Shown: piece by piece, positions 43,330 to 54,409 of the stretch
Layout of the letters: each line of letters starts with the position of its first letter
Numbering within the stretch: position 1 is the first letter of the stretch
DNA from: Sphingomonas sp. S-NIH.Pt15_0812
GTDB lineage: Bacteria > Pseudomonadota > Alphaproteobacteria > Sphingomonadales > Sphingomonadaceae
Assembly: GCF_003951315.1 (NCBI RefSeq)
Contig: NZ_QLJH01000012.1
Span: forward strand, 58,211-122,210
Direction of reading: 5' to 3'
Length of the DNA: 64,000 bases
The notes under the pieces: generated by a model
What the model saw: only the letters and a program-made list of their open reading frames with translations
Databases searched by the model: none
Told to the model about the DNA's origin: nothing
Translations under genes and position numbers: made by a program

Positions 43330-44559
43330 TCAGCGGTCGCGGCGGCCGAGCAGGCGCAGGCGCAGCGCGTTGAGCTTGATGAAGCCCGCGGCGTCACGCT
43401 GGTCATAGGCGCCCTGGTCGTCCTCGAAGGTCACGACCTTCTCCGAATAGAGCGAATGCGGCGACTTGCGGCCGGTGACGTTGCAGCTGCCCTTGTACAG
43501 CTTCAGGCGCACGGTGCCGGTCACCTTCTCCTGGCTGTAGTTGACCGCGGCCTGCAGCATCTCGCGCTCCGGCGAGAACCAGAAGCCGTTATAGACCAGC
43601 TCGGCATAGCGCGGGGCCAGCTCGTCCTTCAGATGCGCGGCGCCGCGATCAAGCGTGATCTGCTCGATGCCGCGATGCGCCAGGGCATAGATGGTGCCGC
43701 CCGGCGTCTCGTACATGCCGCGGCTCTTCATGCCGACGAAGCGGTTCTCGACCAGATCGAGCCGGCCGATGCCGTGCTTGCGGCCCAGGTCGTTGAGCGC
43801 CGCCAGCAGCGTCGCCGGGCTCATCGCCACGCCGTTCAGCGCGACGCCGTCGCCACGCTCGAAATCGATCGTGATCGTCTCCGGCTGGTCCGGCGCATCC
43901 TCGGGATTGACCGTGCGCGAATAGACGTAATCGGGCACCTCGTCCCACGGATCCTCCAGCACCTTGCCCTCGGACGAGGTGTGCAGCAGGTTCGCGTCGG
44001 TCGAGAAGGGCGCTTCGCCGCGCTTGTCCTTCGACACCGGGATCTGGTGGGCCTCGGCGAACTCGATCAGGCGGCTGCGGCTGGTCAGGTCCCATTCGCG
44101 CCACGGCGCGATGACGCGGATGTCGGGGGCGAGCGCGTAATAGCCCAGTTCGAAGCGGACCTGGTCGTTGCCCTTGCCGGTCGCGCCGTGCGACACGGCG
44201 TCGGCGCCGACCATCTTGGCGATCTCGATCTGGCGCTTGGCGATCAGCGGCCGCGCGATCGAGGTGCCGAGCAGGTACAGCCCCTCATAGAGCGCGTTGG
44301 CGCGCATCATCGGGAAGACGTAGTCCTTCACGAATTCCTCGCGCAGGTCGTCGATGAAGATATGCTCGGGCTTCACGCCCATCAGCTCGGCCTTGGCGCG
44401 GGCCGGCTCCAGCTCCTCGCCCTGGCCCAGGTCGGCGGTGAAGGTCACCACCTCGCACTGATACTCCTGCTGGAGCCATTTGAGGATGACGCTGGTGTCC
44501 AGTCCGCCCGAATAGGCGAGGACGACCTTGTTGACGGCGGGGCGGGTGGAGTCGGTCAT
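43330..44559 (-). CDS. argG: Argininosuccinate synthase
   Basis: 409-residue enzyme joining citrulline and aspartate with ATP in arginine synthesis. Seen: the P-loop-like [45 protein letters not shown], and [22 protein letters not shown] 44559 gives the conventional start; upstream in-frame codons are not conserved. It is monocistronic and divergent from the EF-hand gene. Confidence 0.96.
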   Translation of the reverse strand: MTDSTRPAVNKVVLAYSGGLDTSVILKWLQQEYQCEVVTFTADLGQGEELEPARAKAELMGVKPEHIFIDDLREEFVKDYVFPMMRANALYEGLYLLGTSIARPLIAKRQIEIAKMVGADAVSHGATGKGNDQVRFELGYYALAPDIRVIAPWREWDLTSRSRLIEFAEAHQIPVSKDKRGEAPFSTDANLLHTSSEGKVLEDPWDEVPDYVYSRTVNPEDAPDQPETITIDFERGDGVALNGVAMSPATLLAALNDLGRKHGIGRLDLVENRFVGMKSRGMYETPGGTIYALAHRGIEQITLDRGAAHLKDELAPRYAELVYNGFWFSPEREMLQAAVNYSQEKVTGTVRLKLYKGSCNVTGRKSPHSLYSEKVVTFEDDQGAYDQRDAAGFIKLNALRLRLLGRRDR

Positions 44560-44669
44560 GCGCGGGCCGATATGCGCTGCTCGCCCGCTCCGCAACACCT
44601 GAGCCCATGTTCAGCCTCGGTGCAGCCGATTTTCGGCACAGGGCGCACAGTTTCTATCTGGAGAATCCG

Positions 44670-45065
44670 ATGCGTTTCGCTGTCGCCGCGCTGCTGCCCC
44701 TCATGGTCGGCGCCGCCCTCTCGCCCGCCGCCGCGCAGGACACGGCCCAGTCCGCCGCCGCCAAGTTCGCCAAGGAATTCGCCGCCACCGACACCAACAG
44801 GGACGGCGTGCTGACCCGCGACGAGGTGCAGGCGCGCATCACCAACATGGCGGCGGGACGCGGCCGGATCGATCCCGTCCATGCCAAGCGGCTGGCCGAC
44901 CTGTGGTTCGACCGGGCCGACGCCAACAAGGACGGCAAGGTGACTCAGAAGGAAGCGCAGGCGCTGCTCGCCGCGACCTTCCGCCGCTACGACCGCGACG
45001 GCGACGGCAAGATCAGCCCCGAGGAGCGCGCGGCGGCGGCCGGCGCGGTGAAGTCGGGTCGCTAG
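44670..45065 (+). CDS. Exported three-EF-hand calcium-binding protein
   Basis: 131-residue periplasmic or secreted protein. A Sec signal (MRFAVAALLPLMVGAALSPAAAQ) is cleaved near residue 22-23. Three EF-hand loops follow: DTNRDGVLTRDE at 41-52, DANKDGKVTQKE at 84-95 and DRDGDGKISPEE at 108-119, each with canonical Asp/Asn/Glu calcium ligands. GGAG lies upstream of ATG 44670. Role unknown; such CREC-like or calerythrin-like proteins buffer or sense calcium. Confidence 0.85.
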   Translation: MRFAVAALLPLMVGAALSPAAAQDTAQSAAAKFAKEFAATDTNRDGVLTRDEVQARITNMAAGRGRIDPVHAKRLADLWFDRADANKDGKVTQKEAQALLAATFRRYDRDGDGKISPEERAAAAGAVKSGR

Positions 45066-45072
45066 ACCTTCC

Positions 45073-45104
45073 CCCCGTGCTCCGGCGAACGCCAGGGCAC
45101 GGGG
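45073..45104. terminator. Weak hairpin between EF-hand gene and cyclopropane synthase
   Basis: CCCCGTGC (45073-45080) and GCACGGGG (45097-45104) form an 8-bp stem with a 16-nt loop between two convergent genes. No U-tract. Confidence 0.45.
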
Positions 45105-45111
45105 CCGGTCC

Positions 45112-46338
45112 TCACGCCCCGCGCAGGCGGCGTTCGTCGGCTTCGATATAGTCGCGGGTCAGCGGCACGGTCAGCCGGCTCTTCGAGAGCTGGATCTGGT
45201 AGTTGCACATGCCCCCCGACCGGAACGCCGCCGCCGCGCCCGCCAGGTAGAAGGTCCACATATTGAAGAATCGCTGGTCGTAGAGCGCGACGATCTGGTC
45301 GCGCGCGGCGACGGTGCGGTCGTACCAATGGTCGATCGTCATGGCGTAGTGGACGCGCAACACCTCGACGTCGGTCGGGAACAGCCGCGTCCCCTCATAG
45401 CCGCGCACGATCTCCGACAGGGCCGGGTTGTAGCCGCCGGGGAAGATATATTTGGTGGTGAAGGTGTCGGTGACGCCCGGCCCGCCCATCCGGCCGATCG
45501 TGTGCAGCAGCATCACGCCGTCGTCGGCGAGCAGGTCGCGGCACTTGCGGAAGAACTGGCCGTAATGCGGCGGACCGACATGTTCGAACATGCCGACCGA
45601 GACGATCCGGTCGAACTGCCCGGTCACGTCGCGATAGTCGATCAGCTCGAACCGCACCTTGTCGGCGACGCCGGCCTCTTGGGCGCGGCGGCGCGCGACC
45701 TTCAGCTGTTCCTCGGACAGGGTGACGCCCAGCACCTCCGCGCCGGTCTTCTGGTGCAGGAACAGCGCCATGCCGCCCCAGCCGCAGCCGATATCCAGCA
45801 CCTTCATGCCGGGGCGCAGCAGCAGCTTGGCGGCGATATGCGCCTTCTTGTCGGCCTGCGCGCGTTCCAGGATGTTGTCGGGATCGGTGAAATAGGCGCA
45901 GCTATATTGCCGATCCGCATCCAGGAAGAGGTCGTAGAGCCGGTCCGACAGGTCGTAATGATGCGCGACGTTCCGCTTCGAGCGGCGCTGCATGTTGATC
46001 CGGTCGACGCGGTGGATCACCTGCCCGGCCAGACGGATCGGCAGCGCCGGCTTCTCCGCGCCGCCGGCTTCCCAGGGATTATTGCCCTTCAGCAGGGTGA
46101 CCAGATCGCGAATATCGCCCCGGTCGATGACCAGCCGCCCGTCCATGAACGCTTCCGCCGCGCCCAGCGACGGATGGCGGACGATGCGCCCCGGCGTGGC
46201 GGCGTCGGTGAAGCGGATCGCGACGTCGCGGAAGCGGGGGTCGGGCGTGCCGAAGCTTCGGGTCTTGCCATCGGCATAGGTAACGGAGAGTTGCCCATGC
46301 CTGATCTGGGCAGCGAGAAAACGATCGATCAACGCCAT
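45112..46338 (-). CDS. cfa: Cyclopropane-fatty-acyl-phospholipid synthase
   Basis: 408-residue SAM-dependent enzyme adding a methylene bridge to unsaturated acyl chains of membrane lipids. Seen: an N-terminal lipid-binding domain, HYDLSDRLYDLFLDADRQYSCAYF, SAM motif VLDIGCGWGGMALFLHQ, GVTLSEEQLKVARRRA, FDRIVSVGMFEHVG and YIFPGGYNPALSEI. A few Sphingomonas homologues may act on other lipids. The tail ends shortly after LSKSRLTVPLTRDYIEADE. Confidence 0.88.
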   Translation of the reverse strand: MALIDRFLAAQIRHGQLSVTYADGKTRSFGTPDPRFRDVAIRFTDAATPGRIVRHPSLGAAEAFMDGRLVIDRGDIRDLVTLLKGNNPWEAGGAEKPALPIRLAGQVIHRVDRINMQRRSKRNVAHHYDLSDRLYDLFLDADRQYSCAYFTDPDNILERAQADKKAHIAAKLLLRPGMKVLDIGCGWGGMALFLHQKTGAEVLGVTLSEEQLKVARRRAQEAGVADKVRFELIDYRDVTGQFDRIVSVGMFEHVGPPHYGQFFRKCRDLLADDGVMLLHTIGRMGGPGVTDTFTTKYIFPGGYNPALSEIVRGYEGTRLFPTDVEVLRVHYAMTIDHWYDRTVAARDQIVALYDQRFFNMWTFYLAGAAAAFRSGGMCNYQIQLSKSRLTVPLTRDYIEADERRLRGA

Positions 46339-46401
46339 GCGCGTCCTGCTACGCTCCTATGCCAAAGCTTGCCAGAGCTTAAGTTGCCCGGGCAACGATC
46401 G

Positions 46402-47145
46402 TCAAATCCCTGCATACCAGTCATAATCGACCCGGTCCTCCCAATAGCCGCCCTTGCCGAGGCCGATGCCGGCCAGGCTGGCAACGGCATCGATCCGCAT
46501 GAGGTATTTGGCGTGCTTATAGCCCAGTTGCCGCTCCACCCGCAGGCGGCAGGGCGCGCCGTGCGGCACGTCGAGCGGCCGGCCGTTCATCGCCCAGGCC
46601 AGGATCGTCTGCGGGTGGAAGGCGTCGACCAGGTCGATCGATTCATAATAGGGCGCGCCGCCATAGAGGTCGGCGCAGGTGAAGACGATGTAGCGCGCCG
46701 CCCGGCGCAGGCCCGCCGCCTTCAGCACATTGCCCAGCATCGGCCCGGTCCACTGCCCGATCGCGCTCCATCCCTCGACGCAATCATGGCGGGTGATCTG
46801 GCTGCGGTTGGGCAGCGCCCGCAGGTCGGCGAGCGAGAGGCGGAGCGGCCGCTCGACCAGCCCGCCGACCGCCAGCCGCCAGTCGGCGAAGCGGCCGGCG
46901 GCGAGCGCCGTATATTCGGGCGTGCCGGGGTCGTAGGTGCCGTTGGCGCGGAAGATGGGCGAGCGCTGGTCGGGCCGGAATTCGGGCGCGAGCGCCCCCC
47001 GATCCATCAGCGCGCGTTGCAGGCCGCGCTGCATGTCCTCGCCCGCGAACAGGATCTTGCGCGCCGCCGGGATCTGCACCACCCGGTCGCAGCCCGCCAG
47101 CAACAGTCCCGCGCCCCCGGCGAGCAGATTGCGTCGCGCGATCAT
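46402..47145 (-). CDS. Molybdopterin-dependent oxidoreductase, lipoprotein-type
   Basis: 247-residue protein of the sulfite-oxidase/MsrP superfamily. The N-terminus MIARRNLLAGGAGLLLAGC combines a twin Arg with a lipobox Cys19, so a Tat-exported lipoprotein is likely. The Moco-binding Cys is in RHDCVEGWS, about residue 122. Other segments are GQWTGPMLGNVLKAAG, YYESIDLVDAFHPQTILAWAMNG and GAPCRLRVERQLGYKHAKYLMRI. The ATG overlaps the stop of the cytochrome b gene. Together they resemble MsrPQ, but the cytochrome is of another type. Confidence 0.82.
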   Translation of the reverse strand: MIARRNLLAGGAGLLLAGCDRVVQIPAARKILFAGEDMQRGLQRALMDRGALAPEFRPDQRSPIFRANGTYDPGTPEYTALAAGRFADWRLAVGGLVERPLRLSLADLRALPNRSQITRHDCVEGWSAIGQWTGPMLGNVLKAAGLRRAARYIVFTCADLYGGAPYYESIDLVDAFHPQTILAWAMNGRPLDVPHGAPCRLRVERQLGYKHAKYLMRIDAVASLAGIGLGKGGYWEDRVDYDWYAGI

Positions 47146-47873
47146 TCGGGCACCCTCCACCAGCCGGTCAGCATCGACCGGACCTCGTTGATCGGCCCCG
47201 CCAGGATCACCAGCACCAGATGGACGATGGTGAACAGCGCGATGCCGGTGGCGGCGAGGAAATGGATCGAGCGCGCCGACTGCCGCCCGCCCAATAGGTC
47301 GAGCAGCCAGGGCCAGGCCGCGTCCATCGCCGGCGACAGCGCCAGCCCGGTCAGGATCGCCAAAGGCAGCGCGACGAAGAGAATCGCGACATAGGACAGC
47401 TTCTGGAAGGCGTTGTATTCGCGCGGCCGCTCCGGATCGTGGAAGCGGAAGTTCCAGTGCGCGCGCAGGTCGGCCCGGAGATGGGCGCGCGACAGGTCGC
47501 CCCGACGGACGCGCAGGTCGCGCTGGATATGGCGGTTGGCGAGGCTCCAGAGCAGATGCGCGAGCAGGCCGAACCCCAGCACCAGCGCGAAGAACAGGTG
47601 CCAGCGCCGGGAGATCGCCAGATTGTAGCTTGCCGGGATGGTGATCCAGGCAGGGAAGCGCGGCAGTTGCAGCCAGGCGGGATCGAAATTCGCGCCGTAC
47701 CGCCCCCAATAGAGGCGCGGATGCGCGTTGAAGATGCCCAGCCCCGATCCCAGCAGGATGACGACCGCCACCGCATTCACCCAATGCCACACCCGCGTCG
47801 CCAGCCTGTGGCGGCGGATCGGGGTGCCGGGCGGCGGCGTTTCGTCAGGCCCGGATCGAAGTCGTGCATCCAT
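47142..47873 (-). CDS. Cytochrome b-type membrane subunit
   Basis: 243-residue membrane protein with about four to five helices, of the thiosulfate-reductase-like or b561-like cytochrome b group. Seen: RRHRLATRVWHWVNAVAVVILLGSGL with a heme-ligand His, WHLFFALVLGFGLLAHLLWSL, LSYVAILFVALPLAILTGLALSP, and SARSIHFLAATGIALFTIVHLVLVI with later His ligands. It should pass quinol electrons to the co-encoded Moco lipoprotein, with which it overlaps by 4 bp. Confidence 0.78.
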   Translation of the reverse strand: MDARLRSGPDETPPPGTPIRRHRLATRVWHWVNAVAVVILLGSGLGIFNAHPRLYWGRYGANFDPAWLQLPRFPAWITIPASYNLAISRRWHLFFALVLGFGLLAHLLWSLANRHIQRDLRVRRGDLSRAHLRADLRAHWNFRFHDPERPREYNAFQKLSYVAILFVALPLAILTGLALSPAMDAAWPWLLDLLGGRQSARSIHFLAATGIALFTIVHLVLVILAGPINEVRSMLTGWWRVPE

Positions 47874-47899
47874 GGCTGATCTGTAGCAGGGAAGCGGTT

Positions 47900-48511
47900 A
47901 TGAACGAATGGCATTTCTACGAACCGGCAGCGGGTCACCGCCTGCCCCACGATCCGCTGAACGCGATCGTCGCCCCGCGCCCGATCGGCTGGATCTCGAC
48001 GCTGGCGGCGGACGGGCGCGCCAATCTGGCCCCGTACAGCTTCTTCAACCTGCTCAACTACAGCCCGCCGCTGATCGGCTTCTCGTCGATGGGGTGGAAG
48101 GACTCGGTCGCCAATGCGGAGGCGAGCGGCGAGTTCGTCTGGAACCTCGCCACCCGCGAGCTGGCCGATGCGATGAACGCCACCGCCACCGCCGACAAGG
48201 TGGACGAGTTCGACCATGCCGGCCTGGCCAAGGCGCCGTCGCGCGTCGTCGCCACCCCGCGCGTCGCCGCCAGCCCGGTCAGCTTCGAATGCCGGGTCAG
48301 CCAGATCGTGCGGCTGGAGACCAAGGAGGGCCGCGCGCTCGACCAGTGGCTGGTGATCGGCGAGGCGGTCGGCATCCATATCGCCGGCGACCTGCTGGAA
48401 GACGGCATCTACCAGACGGCCCGCGCCCGCCCGATCAGCCGGGGCGGCGGACCCGCCGATTATTTCGAGACGACCGAGGCGACGCTGTTCAGGATGCGGC
48501 GTCCGGGCTGA
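47900..48511 (+). CDS. Flavin reductase-family protein
   Basis: 203-residue FMN-binding split-barrel protein. It opens MNEWHFYEPAAGHRLPHDPLNAIVAPRPIGWISTLAADGRANLAPYSFFNLLNYSPPLIGFSS, the typical flavin-binding first half, followed by GEFVWNLATRELADAMNATA. Such proteins supply reduced flavin or act on their own. ATG 47900 has AGGGA upstream. The last 23 bp overlap the end of the convergent symporter gene. Confidence 0.82.
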   Translation: MNEWHFYEPAAGHRLPHDPLNAIVAPRPIGWISTLAADGRANLAPYSFFNLLNYSPPLIGFSSMGWKDSVANAEASGEFVWNLATRELADAMNATATADKVDEFDHAGLAKAPSRVVATPRVAASPVSFECRVSQIVRLETKEGRALDQWLVIGEAVGIHIAGDLLEDGIYQTARARPISRGGGPADYFETTEATLFRMRRPG

Positions 48512-49766
48512 CCGTTTCGACCGGGCCGCTCCAGCGCGCGACGATGCGAGTAACGGCGACGTCCATCGTGACGTTGCCGACCGTGCGGAACAGGTCGGGG
48601 ATCGTCTCCACCGCGATCAACAGGCCCAGCGCCTCGATCGGCACGCCCATCGCCAGCGCGACCGGCGCGACCGAGGCGATGAAGCTGACCGTGCCGGGCA
48701 GGCTGACCGAGCCCATGGTGGTGATCGCCGCCGTCGCCACCCCGGCGGCGAGCGCGCCCGGCCCGATCGGCGTGCCGACCAGATGCGCGACATAGAGCGC
48801 GACGGCCAGGTTCATCGCCGGGCTGGTCGCGCGGAAGATCGCCACCGCGATCGGCAGGACGATGCCGGCGGTGGCGGCGGGCGCGCCCAGCATCTGGCTG
48901 GCGCGCAGCATGGCCGGCAGGCTGGCGAGCGAGCTTTGCGTCGACAGCGCCACCGCCTGCGCCGGCACGACGGTGCGGGCGAAGCGGCCGGGCGCGATCC
49001 CGCCGACGATCCAGGCGAGCAGATAGGCGGCGGCCAGCACCAGCAGGCCGATCGCGGAGACGGAGACGATGTAATGCGCCAGCGCCCCGAACGCCGCCGC
49101 GCCGGTGCGGGCGCCGACGCCATAGGCCAGCGCGAAGACGCCGACCGGCGCCAGTTTCAGCACCCAGCCGATGATGACCAGCATCGCATCGGTGATCGCC
49201 TGGAACAGGTCGACCAGCCGGGTCCGCTGCGCCGTCGGCAGGCGCGCGACCGCAAAGGCGAAGGCGAGCGTGAAGACGGTGAGCGGCAGGAACGCGTCCG
49301 ACGCGGCGGCGGCGATCGCGTTGGTCGGCACCAGCGTGTCGAAGAAGCGGGCCAGGGTCGGCACCTCCCCCACCGGCGCGGCCCCGGCCAGGCTGGAGCG
49401 CAGCGACTCGCCCCAGCCCGGCGGCAGCGGCCAGAGTCGCAACAGCACCGGCATCACCAGGGCCGACAACAGGGTGGCTCCCCACAGGATCGCGACGAAG
49501 GCGAGGATCGCGCGCGCCGCGATCCGCCCGGCCCGCGCCGCCTCCGCCGCCGCCGCGATGCCGGTCACCAGCAGGCCGACGATCAGCGGCACGATCACCA
49601 TCTGGAGCGCGTGCAGCCAGGCGGTGCCGAGCGGCTGGGTGACGGCGGCCAGTGCCGCCGCATGATCCGGCCGCCAGGCGGCCAGACCGATGCCGAGCAG
49701 TAGCCCGGCGATCAAGGCGAGAAGAATTCGGCTGGCCTGCGACATGCTCGCGCTATGATCTCCCAT
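48489..49766 (-). CDS. Dicarboxylate/amino acid:cation symporter
   Basis: 425-residue DAACS transporter (GltP/DctA family) with eight helices and two re-entrant hairpins. Seen: LQMVIVPLIVGLLVTGI, LSTQSSLASLPAMLRAS as the first hairpin, ATSPAMNLAVALYVAHL in the NMDGT position, and TMGSVSLPGTVSF. NMDGT is not canonical here (SPAMNLA), so the ligand may differ from aspartate or succinate. The start may be ATG 49745 (MSQASR) instead of 49766. It overlaps the flavin reductase end by 23 bp. Confidence 0.82.
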   Translation of the reverse strand: MGDHSASMSQASRILLALIAGLLLGIGLAAWRPDHAAALAAVTQPLGTAWLHALQMVIVPLIVGLLVTGIAAAAEAARAGRIAARAILAFVAILWGATLLSALVMPVLLRLWPLPPGWGESLRSSLAGAAPVGEVPTLARFFDTLVPTNAIAAAASDAFLPLTVFTLAFAFAVARLPTAQRTRLVDLFQAITDAMLVIIGWVLKLAPVGVFALAYGVGARTGAAAFGALAHYIVSVSAIGLLVLAAAYLLAWIVGGIAPGRFARTVVPAQAVALSTQSSLASLPAMLRASQMLGAPAATAGIVLPIAVAIFRATSPAMNLAVALYVAHLVGTPIGPGALAAGVATAAITTMGSVSLPGTVSFIASVAPVALAMGVPIEALGLLIAVETIPDLFRTVGNVTMDVAVTRIVARWSGPVETVSPDAAS

Positions 49767-49811
49767 GCGCTATCCGGCGCGACGGAACGATAGGCGAGCG
49801 AAGACGGCAGC

Positions 49812-51152
49812 ATGGCAAGGAAATATTTCGGCACCGACGGCATCCGTGGCGCGACCAACCAGGGCGCGATGACCGCGGCGATGGCGATGAAGGTCGGCAT
49901 GGCGGCGGGCAGCCATTTCCTGCGCGGCGGCCACAAGCACCGGGTCGTGATCGGCAAGGACACGCGCCTGTCCGGCTATATGCTGGAATCGGCGCTGGTC
50001 GCGGGCTTCACGGCGGTCGGCATGGACGTGGTGATGACCGGGCCGCTGCCCACCCCCGCCATAGCGATGCTGACCCAGACGATGCGCGCCGACCTGGGCG
50101 TGATGATCTCCGCCAGCCACAATCCGTTCGCCGACAATGGCATCAAGCTGTTCGGCCCGGACGGGTACAAGCTGTCCGACGCCGATGAGGAGGCGATCGA
50201 GGCGCTGATCGACGGCGACGTGCCGCTGGTCCCCTCCGCGCAGATCGGCCGGGCGCGACGGATCGATGACGCCGCCGGCCGCTATATCCATTTCGCCAAG
50301 GCGACCTTCCCCACCGACCTGCGGCTCGACGGGATGAAGGTGGTGATCGATTGCGCCAACGGCGCAGGCTATAAGGTCGCGCCTGACGCCTTGTGGGAAT
50401 TGGGCGCGGAGGTGATCGCGATCGGCGTGACCCCCAACGGCACCAATATCAACGACCGGGTCGGCTCCACCGCGCCCGAGACGCTGTCCGAGACGGTGGT
50501 CGCCAGCGGCGCGGACATCGGCATCGCGCTGGACGGCGATGCCGACCGGCTGATCGTGGTCGACGAGAAGGGCCGGGTGATCGACGGCGACCAGCTGATG
50601 GCGACGATCGCCGCCGGCTGGGCGCGGCGCGGGCGGCTGGCGGGCGGCGGGCTGGTCGCCACGGTCATGTCCAACCTGGGGCTGGAGCGGCACCTGGCGG
50701 CGCAGGGGCTGGGGCTGATCCGCACCAAGGTCGGCGACCGCCATGTGCTGGAGGCGATGCGCGCGCGCGGCTTCAATGTCGGCGGCGAACAATCGGGCCA
50801 TATCATCCTGGCCGACTACGCGACGACCGGCGACGGGCTGATCGCCGCGCTCCAGGTGCTCGCCGAGGTGAAGCGCGCGGGCGCGCCGGCCAGCGAGGTG
50901 CTGCACCGCTTCGACCCCCTGCCCCAATTGCTGAAGAACGTCCGCTTCGCCGGCGGCAAGCCGCTGGAGGCGGACAGCGTCCAGGCGGTGATCGCCGAGG
51001 CCGAGGCCGAATTGAAGGGGCGCGGCCGGCTGGTCATCCGCCCCTCCGGCACCGAGCCGGTGATCCGGGTGATGGCGGAGGGCGACGACGCCGCCCAGGT
51101 CGAGCGGCTGGTCGATGCGATCTGCGACGCGGTGCGGGCGGCGGCGGCCTGA
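49812..51152 (+). CDS. glmM: Phosphoglucosamine mutase
   Basis: 446-residue enzyme making glucosamine-1-P for UDP-GlcNAc and cell wall. Seen: [13 protein letters not shown], phospho-serine loop [17 protein letters not shown] (Ser102), metal loop DGDADR, sugar-binding [19 protein letters not shown], and the phosphate site [14 protein letters not shown]. Starts a run of overlapping genes: its stop forms TGATG with DUF1272. Confidence 0.96.
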   Translation: MARKYFGTDGIRGATNQGAMTAAMAMKVGMAAGSHFLRGGHKHRVVIGKDTRLSGYMLESALVAGFTAVGMDVVMTGPLPTPAIAMLTQTMRADLGVMISASHNPFADNGIKLFGPDGYKLSDADEEAIEALIDGDVPLVPSAQIGRARRIDDAAGRYIHFAKATFPTDLRLDGMKVVIDCANGAGYKVAPDALWELGAEVIAIGVTPNGTNINDRVGSTAPETLSETVVASGADIGIALDGDADRLIVVDEKGRVIDGDQLMATIAAGWARRGRLAGGGLVATVMSNLGLERHLAAQGLGLIRTKVGDRHVLEAMRARGFNVGGEQSGHIILADYATTGDGLIAALQVLAEVKRAGAPASEVLHRFDPLPQLLKNVRFAGGKPLEADSVQAVIAEAEAELKGRGRLVIRPSGTEPVIRVMAEGDDAAQVERLVDAICDAVRAAAA

Positions 51153-51382
51153 TGCTGGCGATGCGCCCCGATTGCGAGCGTTGCGGCGCCGACCTGCCCC
51201 CGCAGGCGGGCGGCGCGTTCATCTGCTCGCTGGAATGCACCTTCTGCGCCGAATGCGCCGACGCGCTGGACGAACGCTGCCCCCATTGCGGCGGCGAGCT
51301 GCTCGACCGGCCGACCCGCACCGGCCAGACGCTGCGCCGGCATCCGGCGGACACCGTGCGCCGCCACAAGGCCGGGTCGTGA
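51152..51382 (+). CDS. DUF1272 zinc-ribbon-like small protein
   Basis: 76-residue Cys-rich protein: CERCGADLPPQ, ICSLECTFCAECAD and CPHCGGELLDRP supply eight Cys likely to bind zinc. This is the DUF1272 pattern. It overlaps glmM (TGATG) and thiD (GTGA), so it is translated as part of the cluster. Function unknown. Confidence 0.85.
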   Translation: MLAMRPDCERCGADLPPQAGGAFICSLECTFCAECADALDERCPHCGGELLDRPTRTGQTLRRHPADTVRRHKAGS

Positions 51383-52158
51383 TCCCCCGCATCCTGATCG
51401 TCGCCGGTTCCGATTCGGGCGGCGGCGCGGGGATCCAGGCCGATATCCGCGCGGTGACGATGCTGGGCGGCCATGCCATGACCGCGATCACCGCGATCAC
51501 CGCGCAGAACACGCTGGGCGTTCAGGCCGTGCATCCGGTGCCCCCTGCCATGGTCGCGCAGCAGATGACGAGCGTGCTGGACGATATCGGCGTGGACGCG
51601 GTCAAGATCGGCATGATCGGATCGGCCGCCATCGCCGAGACGGTCGCCGACCTGCTCGAACCGCTGGACGTGCCGATCGTGTTCGACCCGGTGATGATCG
51701 CCACCTCCGGCGCGACGCTGGCGGACGACGCCACCATCGCCGCCTTTCGCCGGCTGATGCGGATCGCCACCGTCGTCACGCCCAACCTGCCCGAACTGGC
51801 GGCGCTGGGCGGCGAGGCGGCGGTGCTGGCGCATGGCGGCTACCTGCTCGCCAAGGGCGGCCATGCCGAGGGCGACATGGTGGTCGACCGGCTGATCGGC
51901 CCGCAGGGCGTCCTCGCCATCCTGCGCGGCCCCCGGATCGACACGCGCCACAGCCATGGCACCGGCTGCACGCTGGCGAGCGCGCTGGCCACGGGTCTGG
52001 GCGCGGGACTGCCGGTCGAGGTCGCGTTCGCCCGCGCCGTCCGCCTGGTCCGCGCCGCGCTCGCCGCCGCGCCGGGGCTGGGCGCGGGGCACGGCCCGAT
52101 CGGCCATACGCTGGGCCTGGTGCCGTTCGACATGCTGGAGGATGAATGCCCGGCCTGA
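51379..52158 (+). CDS. thiD: Hydroxymethylpyrimidine/phosphomethylpyrimidine kinase
   Basis: 259-residue ribokinase-fold enzyme phosphorylating HMP and HMP-P for thiamine synthesis and salvage. Seen: LIVAGSDSGGGAGIQADIR, TAITAQNTLGV, VKIGMIGS, VFDPVM, TPNLPELAAL and the anion-hole HGTGCTLASALA. Start is GTG 51379, overlapping DUF1272. The 3' end overlaps rnhB by 13 bp. Confidence 0.93.
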   Translation: MIPRILIVAGSDSGGGAGIQADIRAVTMLGGHAMTAITAITAQNTLGVQAVHPVPPAMVAQQMTSVLDDIGVDAVKIGMIGSAAIAETVADLLEPLDVPIVFDPVMIATSGATLADDATIAAFRRLMRIATVVTPNLPELAALGGEAAVLAHGGYLLAKGGHAEGDMVVDRLIGPQGVLAILRGPRIDTRHSHGTGCTLASALATGLGAGLPVEVAFARAVRLVRAALAAAPGLGAGHGPIGHTLGLVPFDMLEDECPA

Positions 52159-52754
52159 AGCATGAGAAGCTCTGCCTGCCCCCCGTCGCCGGCGTGGACG
52201 AGGCGGGGCGCGGGCCGCTTGCCGGGCCGGTGGTCGCGGCGGCGGTGATCCTGCCGGCGAAGGGCGTGCCGCGCGGCCTGGACGACTCGAAGAAGCTGTC
52301 CGCCACCGAGCGCGCGCGGCTGTTCGGCCGGTTGCAGGACTGCGCCACGATCGGCCTGGGCATCGTCGAGCCGGAGGAGATCGACCGGCTCAACATCTAT
52401 TGGGCGACGATGAAGGCGATGACGCTGGCGGTCGAGGCGCTGGAGGTCGATCCGGGCCATGTGCTGGTCGATGGCAATCGCCTGCCGCGCTGGACCTATC
52501 CGGCGACCGCGCTGGTCGGCGGCGACGGCATCAGCGCGTCGATCGCCGCCGCCTCGATCGTCGCCAAGCAGACGCGCGACCGGATGATGATCGAGCTGGC
52601 GGAGGCGCACCCCGAATATCACTGGCATTCGAACAAGGGCTATGGCTGCCCGCGCCACCTGGCGGCGCTGCGCGATCATGGCCCGACCCCGATTCACCGG
52701 CGGAGTTTCGCGCCCGTCGCTCGCGCCTGCGCGCAGTTCGGCCTGCTCCTGTAG
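52146..52754 (+). CDS. rnhB: Ribonuclease HII
   Basis: 202-residue nuclease cutting RNA in RNA-DNA hybrids and removing single ribonucleotides. Seen: GVDEAGRGPLAGPVVAAAVIL with the DEAGRG metal site, LDDSKKLS, VDGNRLPR, AAASIVAKQTRD and the HSNKGYGCPRHLAAL end. The start overlaps thiD by 13 bp. ccrM follows after a 250-bp gap. Confidence 0.95.
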   Translation: MPGLKHEKLCLPPVAGVDEAGRGPLAGPVVAAAVILPAKGVPRGLDDSKKLSATERARLFGRLQDCATIGLGIVEPEEIDRLNIYWATMKAMTLAVEALEVDPGHVLVDGNRLPRWTYPATALVGGDGISASIAAASIVAKQTRDRMMIELAEAHPEYHWHSNKGYGCPRHLAALRDHGPTPIHRRSFAPVARACAQFGLLL

Positions 52755-54153
<1,399 letters not shown>

Positions 54154-54287
54154 GCCGAATTCGCAGGGGAGGCGGGTATCGAGGCCTGAGAAGCCGCTTC
54201 GCCGACCGCGCCGGACGGGTTCGAACGCCTTTCCGAAGCCCCCCCCTTCAAAAATCCGACGCTTTGGTGTATCACCCGTCTCGCTGA

Positions 54288-54301
54288 CGTCGCATGCGAC
54301 G
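54288..54301. promoter_or_regulatory. 14-bp perfect palindrome upstream of the cold-shock gene
   Basis: CGTCGCATGCGACG reads the same on both strands, about 110 bp before the csp start. It may be a regulator site or part of the long cold-shock leader. The rest of the 256-bp gap between ccrM and csp shows nothing else clear. Confidence 0.35.
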
Positions 54302-54409
54302 GATATCGGGCCGCTTCGGCTCTCCCCTTTGTCCCTTTCTAGCCTCGCCGTAGCCGGGATGCGCCGCGTTTGGCGTATGCCCGTCCTCCATGGGACAAAG
54401 GATACCCAT

